Shown here one piece after another: positions 1 to 8,252 of a stretch of 64,000 nt of DNA. Source of the stretch: Myroides marinus (GTDB taxonomy: Bacteria > Bacteroidota > Bacteroidia > Flavobacteriales > Flavobacteriaceae); assembly GCF_900109075.1 (NCBI RefSeq), contig NZ_FNYS01000009.1, positions 46,039-110,038 on the forward strand, written 5' to 3'. The notes beneath the pieces were generated by a model, which ran no database searches, was not told where the DNA came from, and was given only the letters and a program-made list of their open reading frames with translations. The position numbers and the translations under genes are program-made. How positions within the stretch are numbered: position 1 is the stretch's first letter; every line of letters begins with the position of its first letter.

Positions 1-2
1 TG

Positions 3-76
3 AGCCGATGGAGGGACTCGAACCCACGACCTGCTGATTACAAATCAGCTGCTCTAGCCAGCTGAGCTACACCGGC
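3..76 (-). tRNA. tRNA-Thr (anticodon TGT)
   Basis: Read on the minus strand this folds as a full cloverleaf. The acceptor arm is GCCGGTG paired with CATCGGC (one G-U pair), the T arm contains GGTTCGAGTCC, and the anticodon stem GCTGA/TCAGC closes the loop TTTGTAA with anticodon TGT, which reads threonine codon ACA. The 3' CCA is not encoded. Length is 74 nt. Confidence 0.95.
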
Positions 77-157
77 GACTCATTTTGCGAGTGCAAAGAT
101 AGCATGGTTTTCCAATCTTGCAACACAAAACGTATGTTTTTTTTACTTTTTTTTCAA

Positions 158-421
158 TTACATTGCGTTGATTTTCTCAACTAATTGACCAGCAACATCT
201 TCAAGTTTTTTATAAACTCCTTTAAAATGTGCTTTTTTATTCTCAACATTCTTTGCATTTACATCTCCGATCAATTCGTCGAATGAAACGAATGCTTCTT
301 CAAGTAATGCATTAGTCTCTGGAGTTGGTCCACCTGTTGTCATTTCTTGAATATAAATCGCTTGAATAATATCACCTAATACATAGTGAATATCTTTCTT
401 AAGGTTTTTTACGCTTGCCAT
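158..421 (-). CDS. Small conserved protein of unknown function
   Basis: Predicted 87-residue cytoplasmic protein, mainly helical and charged, with no signal peptide or membrane segment. I do not recognise a named domain; it looks like a small conserved flavobacterial protein of the kind often left hypothetical. The reading frame is supported by a good Bacteroidetes -7 box (TAGATTTG, minus strand) 30 bp before the ATG and by codon use like its neighbours. It stands alone between tRNA-Thr and manA, and both flanking gaps are short. Confidence 0.75.
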   Translation of the reverse strand: MASVKNLKKDIHYVLGDIIQAIYIQEMTTGGPTPETNALLEEAFVSFDELIGDVNAKNVENKKAHFKGVYKKLEDVAGQLVEKINAM

Positions 422-450
422 AATTTCCTTTATTTATTATTAATTTTACG

Positions 451-458
451 CAAATCTA
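451..458 (-). promoter_or_regulatory. -7 promoter box TAGATTTG
   Basis: Exact match to the Bacteroidetes -7 consensus TAnnTTTG on the minus strand, 30 bp before the 87-residue gene. The consensus is established knowledge; use of this site is inferred. Confidence 0.6.
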
Positions 459-486
459 CAATTTAAAAATAGAGTAAACTACTCTT

Positions 487-1455
487 TTAAGAAACAAATA
501 TTTCTAATACAGTAGCCTCTCCTTTTAGTATCACTTCTGATACCACAGCAGGAATAAAGATAGTCTGTCCACAGTGTAGCTCATACTTCTCCTCTCCTAT
601 TATTATCTCACCTTCTCCTTCTGTACATACATATAAATAGAATCTACTCTTATCTTTAACTTTAGTATACATATCAGATAAGGGTATATAATTTACATTA
701 AAGAAAGGGCATTCTAAAATATGATTATCTGTATTAACAACCTTATTATATGTTATCTCTACATTCTTCTTGTCATAGTTAATAGCCTCTAAAGCTAAAT
801 CTATATGTAATTCTCTAGAGTTACCCTGAGCATCTAATCTATCCCAATCATATACTCTATAGGTAATATCAGATGTTTGTTGGATCTCGGCCAATAATAC
901 TCCGCCACCTATAGCATGTACAGTTCCTGTCTCTATAAAAAACACATCTCCTTTTTTAACAGGGATTTCTTTTAAGATTGAAGGCAATGTTTTTGATTCT
1001 AGATGTTTTAGATAGTCTTCTTGACTTACTCCATCTTTAAAGTCTACTACTACTCTAGCTCCTTCATCCGCCTGCATCACATACCACATCTCAGTCTTAC
1101 CAAAAGAACCGTGACGCTTCTGTGCTAATTCATCATTTGGGTGTAGCTGTATAGACAAGTCATCTTTAGCATCTAAGAATTTAAACAATAATGGAAACTG
1201 TTTATCAAAGCGTGCTATTATAGCCTCTCCCAATATCTCATCAGGAAATTTCTGAATTAGATCGTTTAAGTTTAGTCCTGCATACACTCCATTAGCCACT
1301 ACACTAATGTCAGAAGATACACCAGATATCTCCCAACTTTCTCCAACCTCATTCGAATCAATATCTTTTCCTAATATTGATTTTAATTTAGTTCCTCCCC
1401 ATATTCTATCTTTCAGAATTGGATGAAATAGTATCGGATATTGTTTAAAACTCAT
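487..1455 (-). CDS. manA: Mannose-6-phosphate isomerase, class I
   Basis: Interconverts fructose-6-phosphate and mannose-6-phosphate, feeding GDP-mannose and other sugar nucleotides for surface polysaccharides. The 322-residue protein is the short class I (cupin) type: FHPILKDRIWGG near the start, the metal-binding QLHPND around residue 103 followed by KTEMWYV, and HAIGGGVLLAEIQQ then TYRVYDWDR in the second half. These are the hallmark segments of small bacterial ManA proteins. It is monocistronic here; only a weak -7-like TAACTTGC lies about 75 bp upstream. Substrate choice is inferred from family membership. Confidence 0.92.
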   Translation of the reverse strand: MSFKQYPILFHPILKDRIWGGTKLKSILGKDIDSNEVGESWEISGVSSDISVVANGVYAGLNLNDLIQKFPDEILGEAIIARFDKQFPLLFKFLDAKDDLSIQLHPNDELAQKRHGSFGKTEMWYVMQADEGARVVVDFKDGVSQEDYLKHLESKTLPSILKEIPVKKGDVFFIETGTVHAIGGGVLLAEIQQTSDITYRVYDWDRLDAQGNSRELHIDLALEAINYDKKNVEITYNKVVNTDNHILECPFFNVNYIPLSDMYTKVKDKSRFYLYVCTEGEGEIIIGEEKYELHCGQTIFIPAVVSEVILKGEATVLEIFVS

Positions 1456-1563
1456 ATATTAATCACTTCTATTAGAAATAAGCCTAGACTTATTTTATCT
1501 TTCCTTTTCACTTAAAAAAACGAGGGTGCAAGTTACGACTTTTCCTATTAGCATTCCCTATAA

Positions 1564-1977
1564 TTAGTTTTCTCCTTTAAAAGAAACAAAATTTCGAGCT
1601 GTTTCGTACAAGATTATTTCTAACTCTTTGTCACTAGGGATAAAAGGTCGAAGTAACTGCCATATTACGACAGCTATGTTTTCGGCAGTAGGTATCAATT
1701 CAAAAAATTCTGGTACATCTAGGTTTAAATTTTTATGATCAAAACGCTCTTCTACCTCCGATTTTATTAAATCTGATAGTTCCTTTAAATCCATCACAAA
1801 CCCTGTTTCCTGATCTAGTTCTCCTGTTACTTGAACAATTAACTCATAATTATGACCGTGAAAATTAGGATTATTACATTTCCCAAAGATCAATTGATTC
1901 TTCTCATCTGACCATTCTTTTCTATGCAAACGATGAGCTGCATTAAAATGGGCCTTTCTACTAACGGTTAATCTCAT
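1564..1977 (-). CDS. queD: 6-pyruvoyltetrahydropterin synthase / QueD family
   Basis: Zinc enzyme of the PTPS/QueD family, which in bacteria usually makes 6-carboxytetrahydropterin from dihydroneopterin triphosphate for queuosine synthesis. Visible motifs are the zinc ligands AAHRLH near the start and FHGHNY, with the catalytic cysteine region KCNNPNFHG between them, and a C-terminal LYETARNFVSF. I start the gene at ATG 1977 (137 residues) because it begins four bases after the idi stop; the longer frame to 2001 would overlap idi and adds nothing family-like. It is probably co-transcribed with idi. A biopterin-type role cannot be excluded from sequence alone. Confidence 0.88.
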   Translation of the reverse strand: MRLTVSRKAHFNAAHRLHRKEWSDEKNQLIFGKCNNPNFHGHNYELIVQVTGELDQETGFVMDLKELSDLIKSEVEERFDHKNLNLDVPEFFELIPTAENIAVVIWQLLRPFIPSDKELEIILYETARNFVSFKGEN

Positions 1978-1981
1978 AACA

Positions 1982-2509
1982 CTATTGTTTTTGTGCTTCA
2001 ATAAAATGATAAAACTTAGAGAAAATTATTTTAAACCAAGCTGTATATACTTCTGGATGTGCTTCCATATCATTTTTAATACCTTCAATAGACATCCATT
2101 TCCAAGACTCTACTTCTTCTAAATTAATCTTTGGTTCAGCATCATAATACCCAATCATCACATGATCATATTCATGTTCAGTAAGTCCATTGTCAAATGG
2201 TGCTTTATATATAAAACTAAATACATCCTTTAATGGTACCTCAAAGCCCATCTCTTCCATCAATCTACGTCTACCTGCTTCTACGTTAGTTTCTCCTACA
2301 CGTTGATGACTACAGCATGTGTTAGTCCATAATAAAGGTGAGTGATATTTCTCAGAGGCACGTTGTTGTAACATTACCTCATTGTCTTTATTCAATATAA
2401 AAACAGAAAAAGCACGATGTAATAAAGCTTGTTTATGAGCTTCTATTTTTTCCATTACTCCTACTTGTTCATCCTGTTCATTTACTAATATCACTAACTC
2501 TTCTTTCAT
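1982..2509 (-). CDS. idi: Isopentenyl-diphosphate delta-isomerase, type I
   Basis: Isomerises isopentenyl diphosphate to dimethylallyl diphosphate for isoprenoid, quinone and undecaprenol synthesis. The 175-residue protein has the type I layout: QQRASEKYHSPLLWTNTCCSH, where WTNTCCSH holds the catalytic cysteine, then the Nudix-like GRRRLMEEMGFE segment and a C-terminal WFKIIFSKF. The first gene of an apparent two-gene unit with the QueD-like gene, which starts four bases after its stop. A -7 box (TATTTTTG) lies 23 bp before the ATG. Confidence 0.95.
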   Translation of the reverse strand: MKEELVILVNEQDEQVGVMEKIEAHKQALLHRAFSVFILNKDNEVMLQQRASEKYHSPLLWTNTCCSHQRVGETNVEAGRRRLMEEMGFEVPLKDVFSFIYKAPFDNGLTEHEYDHVMIGYYDAEPKINLEEVESWKWMSIEGIKNDMEAHPEVYTAWFKIIFSKFYHFIEAQKQ

Positions 2510-2531
2510 ACCTATAAATTTATATCAACCT

Positions 2532-2539
2532 CAAAAATA
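2532..2539 (-). promoter_or_regulatory. -7 promoter box TATTTTTG for idi
   Basis: Exact TAnnTTTG match on the minus strand close to the idi start. Confidence 0.55.
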
Positions 2540-2740
2540 CAAAAAAGATATGGGATTACTAATCCATTTAGCATATCCATTAACTATAATCAAATATGCG
2601 AACTACTTAACTGATTCACAACACTCTTCCCATCAAAAATTTATCTCTACATTATATATCAAATTATATATATACCCAAAAATCAATACTCCCCCCTCTC
2701 TTCCTTCTCTACATTTATTCTAGCCCATATTATTTTTAAC

Positions 2741-2748
2741 TACTTTTG
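2741..2748 (+). promoter_or_regulatory. -7 promoter box TACTTTTG
   Basis: Exact TAnnTTTG match 20 bp before the ATG of the 78-residue gene at 2768. Confidence 0.55.
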
Positions 2749-2767
2749 TACAAACAATGATTATCAA

Positions 2768-3004
2768 ATGGAAAGACAAATAAAACTAATATGGGATTTC
2801 AAGGGGCCTGCAGGAGAAAGAACTGCAGAACATCATGTCATCCATCTAAAAGAATATGTAGCTATCGAAAAACTACCTATTACTATAATAGAATATAAAG
2901 TATTAGCTCCTGAGCATTCTATCGCTTATATGGTGGTAAACGATGAACAAATGAGACTATTAAGAGATATCTTAAAACCGCATAGAGGAGAGCTTTATGA
3001 ATAA
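2768..3004 (+). CDS. Small protein of unknown function (78 aa)
   Basis: Predicted 78-residue soluble protein beginning MERQIKLIWDFKGP and containing AEHHVIHLKEY. No known domain is recognised. The frame is supported by its own -7 box 20 bp upstream and a strong intrinsic terminator directly after the stop, so it is a compact single-gene transcription unit and very probably real. The histidine pair and the acid/basic pattern give no firm functional clue. Confidence 0.75.
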   Translation: MERQIKLIWDFKGPAGERTAEHHVIHLKEYVAIEKLPITIIEYKVLAPEHSIAYMVVNDEQMRLLRDILKPHRGELYE

Positions 3005-3023
3005 GCTTTACTAATAACAAGAA

Positions 3024-3067
3024 ACAGAGGAGATACAACAACTTAAGTTATATCTCCTCTGTTTTTT
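3024..3067 (+). terminator. Intrinsic terminator
   Basis: 12-bp perfect stem ACAGAGGAGATA/TATCTCCTCTGT followed by TTTTTT, directly downstream of the 78-residue gene. Confidence 0.85.
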
Positions 3068-3412
3068 CTGCACCTTCACTGTGATAACTATCTCTTTATA
3101 ATAACATCTTCTTAAAAAACACCACTACTTCCTTTGTTATAAAAAAACAACTCCTGCTTTTTTAATTTATCCACATTTTACTATACTTCAAAAGTCTTTA
3201 CAGACACATTTTTATCTACTTTTTCCTTATTTAACCTATATAAAGTGTATTTCATAATAAAGATCAAAAAAATGTGTACCACTTTTTTTAAATTCAAAAA
3301 CACCAAAAGAACATATAATATTAAAAAACAACAACTTACAGTTTAAAACAGATAACCTTATAAATATAGTTACATCTCTAAACCCAGTATTTATAAGGGC
3401 TCAATGCCTTTC
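3068..3412. other. Intergenic, nothing recognised
   Basis: AT-rich stretch with no convincing reading frame, promoter or hairpin on either strand. The array of 11-bp units begins just after it. Confidence 0.5.
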
Positions 3413-3483
3413 CTTGGACAATTCTTGGACAATAGCTAGAGATTAGTTGACCTAAGACTATGTTTGCCCATGGATTGTCCTTG
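3413..3483. repeat. 11-bp unit array, locus 1
   Basis: Two direct 11-bp units, CTTGGACAATT (3413-3423) and CTTGGACAATA (3424-3434), then a 27-bp spacer, then two adjoining inverted units. The inverted pair reads CAAGGACAATC and CATGGGCAAAC on the minus strand (3473-3483 and 3462-3472). The same 11-bp organisation with related unit sequence occurs at 39195-39293 and 59418-59498. Function unknown. Confidence 0.65.
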
Positions 3484-3603
3484 TATACTTCACTTATTCT
3501 CCTATAAGTTACTACGTGAGTTCCATTTGTAAACTTTATAGTTTCCAAAAAAAAGACATAAAAAAAGATGCCATTTATAGACATCTACATATTATTTATA
3601 ACA

Positions 3604-4071
3604 CTATTTAGTTAAAGCTAATAATTCGCTTTTAAAGTCTCCATAATTTTTATAATAACCTTCTAAGAGTACAATCTTTTTTGCTCTTTCACTAATAGTG
3701 ATACAGCCTTCTTTATCACTTCCAATTATAGACAGCGTACTAAAATGTATCCTGACTTCATTACTTTCTGTATTAAACACAAAGCGCTTTCCTAATACGG
3801 TTTTTATTATAATCTCCTTTTTATCTATACTTATATGATTAAGATATTTATAACTAATATTAAGGATATAAATCAATAACAGTGTCATGATGGTTATAGT
3901 TAGTATAACAGACTCAATACTCGTCGCCTGTATTATACCTTTTGAGACCATAAAAAACAGACTTATCAAAACAACATCAATAATTGCAATAAGCACAATA
4001 CCAACAATTATCCTAACAATAATACTCTGATTAAAAACTGAACTAAATTTCATTATAAATGCAATTATCAT
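3604..4071 (-). CDS. Membrane protein of unknown function, two transmembrane helices
   Basis: 155 residues: two long hydrophobic helices (about residues 18-43 and 53-75) followed by a soluble C-terminal half beginning YKYLNHISIDKKEIIIKTVLGKRF, which resembles the small PH-like (bPH) domains found after membrane helices. I do not recognise a named family. An alternative ATG at 4053 would remove six residues. Its start lies only about ten bases after the recQ terminator, so it depends either on readthrough or on a promoter I cannot see. Confidence 0.65.
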   Translation of the reverse strand: MIIAFIMKFSSVFNQSIIVRIIVGIVLIAIIDVVLISLFFMVSKGIIQATSIESVILTITIMTLLLIYILNISYKYLNHISIDKKEIIIKTVLGKRFVFNTESNEVRIHFSTLSIIGSDKEGCITISERAKKIVLLEGYYKNYGDFKSELLALTK

Positions 4072-4074
4072 TAC

Positions 4075-4117
4075 GCATAAAAAAATCCTCAGTAGATTTC
4101 TACTGAGGATTTTTTTC
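4075..4117 (-). terminator. Bidirectional-looking terminator after recQ
   Basis: Stem AATCCTCAGTAGA/TCTACTGAGGATT with T runs on both strands. It lies directly after the recQ stop. Confidence 0.85.
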
Positions 4118-4136
4118 TCTTATATATACTTTAATA

Positions 4137-6332
4137 TTAGTTTGCCTCTTTACTGATAAACTGAATACGCATTAATCTTAATTCTTCGGTATCAAAGTCT
4201 CCATCAAACTCTGCCATGGCAGACTTGATATTATCGGTTTCCGAATCCATAAAGTAATCATAGATTTCCTCCTGTTGATCTTCGTCTAATACTTCATCTA
4301 TCCAATATGATATATTAAGTTTAGTCCCTGAATATACGATTTGCTCCATTTCTTTTAGTAGCCCATCCATATCTAGTCCTTTAGCACTAGCAATATCAGG
4401 TAAAGATAACTTTCTATCCACACTCTGAATAATATAAAGTTTTAACGCAGAATTAGCTCCTGTAGATTTAACGACTAGATCATCTGGTCTAATAATATCG
4501 TTATCCTCTACATATTTACTAATAACATCTACGAATTCCTTACCATACTTTTTCGCTTTACCTTCACTTACACCTATTATATTAGACATCTCTTCTAAGT
4601 TAACAGGATACTTAAGTCCCATCTCTTCTAATGAAGGGTCTTGGAAAACGACAAAAGGAGGTACACCATATTTTTTGGCAACTTTCTTACGCAAATCTTT
4701 TAGTATACTAATCAAAGCTTCGTCTATCACAAGACTTGCTTTACTAGCGACAACGTCTAATTCATTTTCTGTATCAGAGTATTCATGATCTTCTGTCATC
4801 ATAAATGACGATGGATTATCAATATACTTCAGCCCAGACTCTGTCAATTTTAGTACTCCATAAGCTTCAATATCCTTGCGTAATAAATCAGCAACCAGAA
4901 CCTGTCTTATTAAAGCAACCCAATACTTCTCTTCATGTGACTTACCACATCCAAAGAAGTCTAGAGTATCTGTCTTATTTACTTTAAGTAATGCATTTAC
5001 CTTACCTAATAAAGTAAAGACTACTTCTTTCGTTTTATATACTTGTTTAGTGTCTCTAATTACTTTTAATAATTCAACAACACTATCTTTAGCTTCAACT
5101 TTAGTTTTTGGGTTACGAATATTGTCATCCATATCCGCTCCTTCACCATTAACTTCATCAAACTCTTCTCCGAAATAATGTAGGATAAACTTTCTTCTAG
5201 ACATCGATGTTTCTGCATAAGCTACCACTTCTTGAAGTAATGCGAATCCTATCTCTTGTTCCGCTATAGGCTTACCTGCCATAAACTTCTCAAGCTTCTC
5301 AATATCTTTATATGAATAATAGGCTAAACAATGTCCTTCTCCGCCATCACGTCCAGCTCTACCAGTCTCCTGATAATAACTCTCTAATGATTTAGGTATA
5401 TCATGGTGTATTACATATCGTACATCTGGCTTGTCAATTCCCATACCGAAAGCAATAGTAGCTACTACTACATCTACATCCTCCATTAAGAACATATCTT
5501 GATGCTTAGCACGAGTCTTAGCATCTAACCCAGCATGATAAGGAACAGCACTAATTCCATTCACTTGTAATACATGTGCAATTTCTTCAACTTTCTTTCT
5601 ACTTAAACAATAGATCACACCTGACTTACCTTGGTGTTGTTTAATAAAACGAATAATATCTGTCTCTACATTTTTAGTCTTTGGACGTATCTCGTAAAAC
5701 AAGTTAGGTCTATTAAAAGACGCTTTAAATGTATTGGCATTTGGAATTTCTAGGTTCTTTAAGATATCCTCTTGTACTTTAGGAGTTGCCGTAGCAGTAA
5801 GTCCTATAATTGGTATATCTCCAAGACTTCTTATAATATTACGTAGATTTCGATATTCTGGTCTAAAGTCATGTCCCCATTCAGAGATACAGTGAGCCTC
5901 ATCAATAGCTACAAAAGATAATTTTTCTCCTTGTAAAAAGCTAACATATTCCTCTTTAGTTAAAGATTCAGGAGCTACATAAAGTAACTTAGTGACTCCG
6001 CTTTTAATATCTTCCTTTACCTGAGCTATTTCAGTTTTAGTTAAAGAAGAGTTAAGTACATGCGCTACACCATGCTCTGAAGATAAACTTCTAATAGCAT
6101 CTACTTGATTCTTCATCAATGCAATCAATGGTGATACAACAATCGCAGTTCCCTCTAACACTAATGCAGGCAATTGATAACAAAGAGATTTACCTCCTCC
6201 AGTTGGCATAATTACAAAAGTATTGTGTCCTGAGATTATACTTTTGACTACATCTTCCTGAAGACCTTTGAATTGTGAAAATCCAAAATATCTCTTTAAC
6301 TCTTTGTGCAAGTCAATTTCAGTTGATTTCAT
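4137..6332 (-). CDS. recQ: ATP-dependent DNA helicase RecQ
   Basis: 731-residue 3'-5' helicase acting in recombination and replication-fork repair. Motifs in order: Walker A MPTGGGKSLCYQLPAL (about residue 42), DEAHCISEWGHDFR (about 143), TATATP, and motif VI QETGRAGRDG (about 320). A winged-helix (RQC) region and an HRDC domain (ILKDLRKKVAKKYGVPPFVVF, about 545) follow. The zinc-binding cysteine cluster typical of RecQ after YFGE is absent: the stretch reads GEGADMDDNIRNPK, with no cysteines. This may be a lineage trait. It has its own -7 box (TATGTTTG) about 60 bp upstream and a terminator. Confidence 0.95.
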   Translation of the reverse strand: MKSTEIDLHKELKRYFGFSQFKGLQEDVVKSIISGHNTFVIMPTGGGKSLCYQLPALVLEGTAIVVSPLIALMKNQVDAIRSLSSEHGVAHVLNSSLTKTEIAQVKEDIKSGVTKLLYVAPESLTKEEYVSFLQGEKLSFVAIDEAHCISEWGHDFRPEYRNLRNIIRSLGDIPIIGLTATATPKVQEDILKNLEIPNANTFKASFNRPNLFYEIRPKTKNVETDIIRFIKQHQGKSGVIYCLSRKKVEEIAHVLQVNGISAVPYHAGLDAKTRAKHQDMFLMEDVDVVVATIAFGMGIDKPDVRYVIHHDIPKSLESYYQETGRAGRDGGEGHCLAYYSYKDIEKLEKFMAGKPIAEQEIGFALLQEVVAYAETSMSRRKFILHYFGEEFDEVNGEGADMDDNIRNPKTKVEAKDSVVELLKVIRDTKQVYKTKEVVFTLLGKVNALLKVNKTDTLDFFGCGKSHEEKYWVALIRQVLVADLLRKDIEAYGVLKLTESGLKYIDNPSSFMMTEDHEYSDTENELDVVASKASLVIDEALISILKDLRKKVAKKYGVPPFVVFQDPSLEEMGLKYPVNLEEMSNIIGVSEGKAKKYGKEFVDVISKYVEDNDIIRPDDLVVKSTGANSALKLYIIQSVDRKLSLPDIASAKGLDMDGLLKEMEQIVYSGTKLNISYWIDEVLDEDQQEEIYDYFMDSETDNIKSAMAEFDGDFDTEELRLMRIQFISKEAN

Positions 6333-6354
6333 TATTTTTGTATGGTATTTTACA

Positions 6355-6362
6355 TAAATTTG
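6355..6362 (+). promoter_or_regulatory. -7 promoter box TAAATTTG for kdsD
   Basis: Exact TAnnTTTG match 59 bp before the kdsD start. It lies 31 bp from a divergent box for recQ. Confidence 0.5.
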
Positions 6363-6393
6363 CAGTACCTAAAGGTACAAAATTTCTTTAGTT

Positions 6394-6401
6394 CAAACAT
6401 A
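6394..6401 (-). promoter_or_regulatory. -7 promoter box TATGTTTG for recQ
   Basis: Exact TAnnTTTG match on the minus strand, 62 bp before the recQ ATG. Confidence 0.55.
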
Positions 6402-6421
6402 ATATTTAACATTCGCTCATT

Positions 6422-7387
6422 TTGAATACAGTAATCAACATATTAGAAACCGCCAAAAACACTCTATTATCTGAGAGTGAGAGCATTAAAAAACTTATAA
6501 ACTACTTAACACTTGATTTCGAGAAAGCAGTAGAAGCAATTTATAACTGCAATGGGCGAATAATTGTGACAGGAATAGGCAAAAGTGCACTAATTGGAGC
6601 GAAAATAGTAGCTACTTTTAATTCAACTGGTACTCCTTCTATCTATATGCACGCTGCTGAAGCTATGCATGGAGATTTAGGATTAATACAGCCTGGTGAC
6701 TGTATTATTTGTATTTCTAACAGTGGAAATAGCCCAGAAATTAAAGTACTAGCTCCAATATTAAAAAGACACGGTAATAAACTTATAGCAATTACTGCTA
6801 ATGAAAATTCATTTTTAGCGAAGAGTTCTGACTATATCTTGCTATCTAAAGTAGACAGAGAAGCAGAACAAAATAATCTAGCTCCAATGAATAGCACTAC
6901 TGCTCAATTAGTACTAGGTGATGCCTTGGCTGCTTGTCTAATTCAGATGAGACAATTCACAGCAGAAGACTTTGCGATGTATCATCCAGGTGGGGCTTTA
7001 GGTAAAAAATTACTACTTTTGGTCAGAAACATTCTAAAAAGCGAAAACAAACCTTCTGTTTCTCCTGAATCTACAATTCAAGACGTAATCGTAGAAATTT
7101 CAGAAAAAAGATTAGGTGTAACCGCTGTAGTAGAAGATGACAAATTAATTGGAATTATCACTGATGGAGACTTACGTCGTATGCTTCAAAAAAGTGCTAA
7201 TCTAAATGAGTATAAGGCCAAAGACATCATGTCTATCAACCCTAAGTCTATTGACAGTAACGAACATGTTTCTAAAGCTTTATCAATATTAGAAGACAAC
7301 TCAATCACCCAATTATTAGTAACAGAAAACAACAAATATGTAGGTGTAATCCACTTACATGATATATTAAAAGAAGGTATAGTATAA
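6422..7387 (+). CDS. kdsD: Arabinose-5-phosphate isomerase (KdsD/KpsF family)
   Basis: Converts ribulose-5-phosphate to arabinose-5-phosphate, the first step of Kdo synthesis for lipopolysaccharide. The 321 residues comprise a SIS domain (VTGIGKSALIGAKIVATF, about residue 49; ISNSGNSPEIKVLAP, about 98) and two CBS domains in the C-terminal third (GVTAVVEDDKLIGIITDGDLRR and the last 50 residues). The start is a TTG at 6422; no in-frame ATG fits the family's N-terminus. It is followed one base later by tatC and then lptB, forming an envelope-biogenesis operon. Confidence 0.93.
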   Translation: MNTVINILETAKNTLLSESESIKKLINYLTLDFEKAVEAIYNCNGRIIVTGIGKSALIGAKIVATFNSTGTPSIYMHAAEAMHGDLGLIQPGDCIICISNSGNSPEIKVLAPILKRHGNKLIAITANENSFLAKSSDYILLSKVDREAEQNNLAPMNSTTAQLVLGDALAACLIQMRQFTAEDFAMYHPGGALGKKLLLLVRNILKSENKPSVSPESTIQDVIVEISEKRLGVTAVVEDDKLIGIITDGDLRRMLQKSANLNEYKAKDIMSINPKSIDSNEHVSKALSILEDNSITQLLVTENNKYVGVIHLHDILKEGIV

Positions 7388-7388
7388 T

Positions 7389-8234
7389 ATGGCAGACTCA
7401 AAGAAATCTATCAAGGAAATGTCTTTCCTTGACCACTTAGAAGAATTAAGATGGTTATTAGTTAGATCATCAATATTTATCTTAAGTGGTGGTGTAGTCG
7501 CTTTTATTTTTAGCGATTTCATCTTTGACAAGATAATTTTCGCTCCAAAGAAAAGTGATTTCGTTACTTATCAATTCTTCTGTAAACTAGCGCAAAAGTT
7601 TAATTTTGATCGTAGTTTCTGTTTACAAGACCTTCCTTTCGAGATTCAAAACAGAACGATGGATGGTCAATTTTCTGTGTTAATTTGGACTTGTATTTCG
7701 GCTGGTTTCATTATTGCAGTTCCTTTTATCTTATGGGAAATATGGAAATTTATCAGCCCAGCACTATATAAAAACGAAAAGAAATATGCTAGACTTTTTA
7801 TAGTTGTATCATCATTCTTATTCTTCTTAGGAGTAATCTTTGGTTACTATGTAATCACACCTTTATCTATTAACTTCTTAGCAAACCTACAAGTTAGTGA
7901 AATAGTTAAAAATCAAATAGATATAAACTCTTACATAGGATTAGTAAAAACAACTTCGATAGCGTGTGGATTAGTATTTGAACTTCCTATTATCATTTAC
8001 TTCTTATCTGTATTAGGTTTAGTATCTCCACAGTTCTTAAGACAATATAGAAAATATGCTATAGTACTTATTCTAATTATTGCAGCAATCATTACGCCTC
8101 CAGATGTAGTAAGCCAGATTATCGTATCTATACCTCTACTTATCTTATATGAAGTGAGTATTTATATTTCATACTTCGTTACTAAGAAGAAAAATAAAGA
8201 AATAGCTGAAGGAAAAAATAAAGAAGTTCAATAA
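7389..8234 (+). CDS. tatC: Sec-independent protein translocase TatC
   Basis: Core receptor subunit of the twin-arginine translocase in the inner membrane. The 281-residue protein opens with the family signature MSFLDHLEELRWLLVRS and shows about six hydrophobic segments, including WEIWKFISPALYKNEKK in the first cytoplasmic loop and FELPIIIYFLSVLG later. The family's insertion-rich periplasmic loop (YQFFCKLAQKFNF) is present as is common in Bacteroidetes. The gene begins one base after the kdsD stop, so translation is probably coupled. Confidence 0.95.
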   Translation: MADSKKSIKEMSFLDHLEELRWLLVRSSIFILSGGVVAFIFSDFIFDKIIFAPKKSDFVTYQFFCKLAQKFNFDRSFCLQDLPFEIQNRTMDGQFSVLIWTCISAGFIIAVPFILWEIWKFISPALYKNEKKYARLFIVVSSFLFFLGVIFGYYVITPLSINFLANLQVSEIVKNQIDINSYIGLVKTTSIACGLVFELPIIIYFLSVLGLVSPQFLRQYRKYAIVLILIIAAIITPPDVVSQIIVSIPLLILYEVSIYISYFVTKKKNKEIAEGKNKEVQ

Positions 8235-8252
8235 TTTATTACTTAATCAATT

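Noticed and set aside
3378-3584. 68-residue open frame on the minus strand
   Set aside because: It runs through the 11-bp array, so the frame is an accident of repeated DNA; no promoter or family pattern.
4805-5178. Open frames on the plus strand opposite recQ
   Set aside because: They are shadow frames of recQ without codon bias or signals.
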